A DNA stretch of 6,499 nt from an uncultured Lachnospiraceae bacterium (GTDB lineage: Bacteria > Bacillota > Clostridia > Lachnospirales > Lachnospiraceae), in the NCBI GenBank assembly GCA_958405355.1, contig CATYEA010000110.1, positions 1 to 6,499 on the forward strand, written 5' to 3'. Both the position numbers and the translations under genes were made by a program. Under the pieces are notes generated by a model, which was not told where the DNA came from, made no database searches, and saw nothing but the letters and a program-made list of their open reading frames with translations. Below are positions 5,155 to 6,499 of this stretch, piece after piece (position 1 is the first letter of the stretch; the number at the start of each line of letters is the position of its first letter).

Positions 5155-6441
5155 ATGAAAGCTTACAGTCAGATGAGTAAGGAAGAACTTTTAGCATTGA
5201 AATCCGAGTTGGAAAAGACTTATGATGAATTTAAGGCCCAGGGATTAAAACTGGATATGTCCAGAGGTAAGCCGTCATCAGAGCAGATGGATTTATCCAT
5301 GGGAATGATGGATGTTTTTCACAGCAGAGCAGATTTAACCGCGGCCGACGGTTTGGATTGCCGAAATTACGGAAATCTGGACGGTCTGCCGGAAGCAAAA
5401 GAATTGATGGCATCCATGATGGAATGCCGGGCGGAAGATATCATTGTTTACGGAAATTCAAGTTTGAATGTTATGTATGATACGGTAGCACGTTCGATGA
5501 CTCACGGTGTTATGGGAAATACACCATGGTGTAAGCTTGACAAGGTGAAATTTCTCTGCCCTGTACCGGGTTATGACAGACATTTTGCCATCACAGAGTA
5601 TTTTGGCATTGAGATGATTAATGTTCCGATGACACCGGAAGGCCCGGATATGGATATTGTAGAAAAACTGGTATCGGAAGATGAGGCAATCAAAGGTATT
5701 TGGTGTGTACCGAAATATTCGAATCCACAGGGAATCAGCTATTCTGATGAAACGATCCGCCGTTTTGCCCGTTTAAAACCAGCGGCAAAGGATTTCCGCT
5801 TATATTGGGACAATGCTTATTGTATCCATCATTTATATGACGATAAGCAGGATAATATTCTGGAGATTCTGGATGAATGCCGTAAGGCTGGCAATCCGGA
5901 TCTGGCTTATAAATTTGTATCCACATCAAAGGTCAGCTTCCCTGGCTCCGGTGTGGCCGCTCTCGGTGCTTCCCAGGCCAACCTGGAAGATATTAAGAAG
6001 CAGTTGACCATTCAGACGATTGGCCATGATAAACTGAATCAGCTTCGCCATGTACGTTTCTTTAAGAATATTGACGGAATGCGCGCTCACATGATGAAGC
6101 ATGCAGCGATCATTCGTCCGAAGTTTGAACTTGTTCTGGACAAGCTGGATAAAGAACTTACAGGCCTTGGAATCGGCGAATGGCTTCGCCCAATCGGCGG
6201 CTATTTCATAAGCTTTGATTCCATGGAAGGCTGTGCAAAGGCCATTGTTGCCAAGGCAAAAGAGGCCGGTGTTGTAATGACCGGAGCTGGAGCAACTTTC
6301 CCTTATGGAAAAGATCCGAAGGACAGCAATATCCGTATTGCACCGACATATCCTTCAATGGATGAGCTGAGCCTGGCTGTTGATTTATTTATTCTTTGTG
6401 TCAAGCTCGTCAGTGTAGACAAATTATTGGAAAACATGTAG
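5155..6441 (+). CDS. Type Ic aspartate aminotransferase-like PLP enzyme
   Basis: This 428-residue fold-type-I aminotransferase resembles the type Ic aspartate aminotransferase / putative MocR-like aminotransferase family (PF12897 by recollection), not classic AspC. Landmarks are LDMSRGKPSSEQMDLS (33-48), DCRNYGNLDGLPEAKEL (68-84), GNSSLNVMYD (100-109), CPVPGYDRHF (135-144; aromatic side over PLP), PKYSNPQGISYSDE (186-199; Asn190), WDNAYCIHHL (218-227; Asp219, Tyr222), STSKVSFPGSGVA (256-268; Lys259 as the Schiff-base lysine) and NIRIAPTYPS (392-401; Arg394 for the substrate carboxylate). Expected reaction: amino transfer between aspartate (or alanine) and 2-oxoglutarate in the cytoplasm; the preferred donor cannot be read from sequence. 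There is no DNA-binding domain, so it is not a MocR regulator itself. GGGAGGA at 5140-5146, 8 bases before the ATG, supports the start. It has its own promoter and terminator, so it is probably monocistronic. All catalytic residues are present. Confidence 0.88.
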   Translation: MKAYSQMSKEELLALKSELEKTYDEFKAQGLKLDMSRGKPSSEQMDLSMGMMDVFHSRADLTAADGLDCRNYGNLDGLPEAKELMASMMECRAEDIIVYGNSSLNVMYDTVARSMTHGVMGNTPWCKLDKVKFLCPVPGYDRHFAITEYFGIEMINVPMTPEGPDMDIVEKLVSEDEAIKGIWCVPKYSNPQGISYSDETIRRFARLKPAAKDFRLYWDNAYCIHHLYDDKQDNILEILDECRKAGNPDLAYKFVSTSKVSFPGSGVAALGASQANLEDIKKQLTIQTIGHDKLNQLRHVRFFKNIDGMRAHMMKHAAIIRPKFELVLDKLDKELTGLGIGEWLRPIGGYFISFDSMEGCAKAIVAKAKEAGVVMTGAGATFPYGKDPKDSNIRIAPTYPSMDELSLAVDLFILCVKLVSVDKLLENM

Positions 6442-6447
6442 AATAGA

Positions 6448-6483
6448 GAGCGTGATGTATTACATCACGCTCATTTTATTTTT
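6448..6483 (+). terminator. Intrinsic terminator after the aminotransferase gene
   Basis: GAGCGTGATGT (6448-6458) pairs perfectly with ACATCACGCTC (6462-6472), an 11-bp stem with a three-base loop, followed by ATTTTATTTTTT. It starts 6 bases after the stop codon. The other strand lacks a good T tract next to the stem, so it looks one-directional. The remaining bases to 6499 are AT-rich and hold nothing I can call. Confidence 0.93.
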
Positions 6484-6499
6484 TATAATGTATCATTGT

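Noticed and set aside
5155..6441. MocR/GntR-type transcription regulator
   Set aside because: The protein starts directly with the aminotransferase fold and lacks an N-terminal winged-helix domain; only the catalytic domain resembles that group.
6461..6489. TATAAT at 6484-6489 as a promoter for a gene beyond the window
   Set aside because: There is no -35 at 16-18 bases, and the match lies in the AT-rich terminator tail where it is expected by chance.

Overview
The window holds most of an Rnf operon (ferredoxin:NAD+ oxidoreductase, ion-translocating) followed by two fold-type-I PLP enzymes, all on the + strand. The gene order rnfC-D-G-E-A-B, strong AGGAGG-type ribosome binding sites, moderate-to-low GC and the style of the proteins point to an anaerobic Firmicute of the Clostridia, most likely Lachnospiraceae. 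That taxonomic call is inferred from protein style and gene order, not from a marker gene.

Region by region: 1-134 is the 3' end of rnfC, with its last 4Fe-4S motif. Positions 154-3742 carry rnfD, rnfG, rnfE, rnfA and rnfB. D/G, G/E and E/A overlap by one base (TAATG), and A/B are 13 bases apart. The rnf unit ends in an intrinsic terminator at 3760-3801. A MalY/PatB-type C-S lyase gene starts only 30 bases after that terminator (3832-4998; in-frame upstream starts inside the hairpin are rejected). A 156-base intergenic region (4999-5154) holds a near-consensus sigma-A promoter (TTGTCA, 17 bases, TATAAT) with repeated GTGRCA half-sites around it. The promoter drives a type Ic aspartate aminotransferase-like gene (5155-6441), which is closed by a second intrinsic terminator (6448-6483).

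How the genes work together: RnfC and RnfB are the soluble electron-handling subunits (NADH side and ferredoxin side). RnfD and RnfG carry the FMN attachment motifs, and RnfA and RnfE form the paired membrane core with the conserved Cys residues expected to hold a 2Fe-2S cluster. The complex couples electron flow from reduced ferredoxin to NAD+ with export of Na+ or H+; the sequence alone does not tell which ion. The two PLP enzymes belong to sulfur amino acid and aspartate/alanine nitrogen metabolism and are not known Rnf parts.

I see no mobile element, CRISPR array, tRNA, rRNA or phage gene. This is mainly a conserved housekeeping energy locus. The less ordinary points are a Cys-rich C-terminal tail on RnfE, the terminator packed against the lyase gene with no room for a promoter, and the repeat architecture around the aminotransferase promoter.
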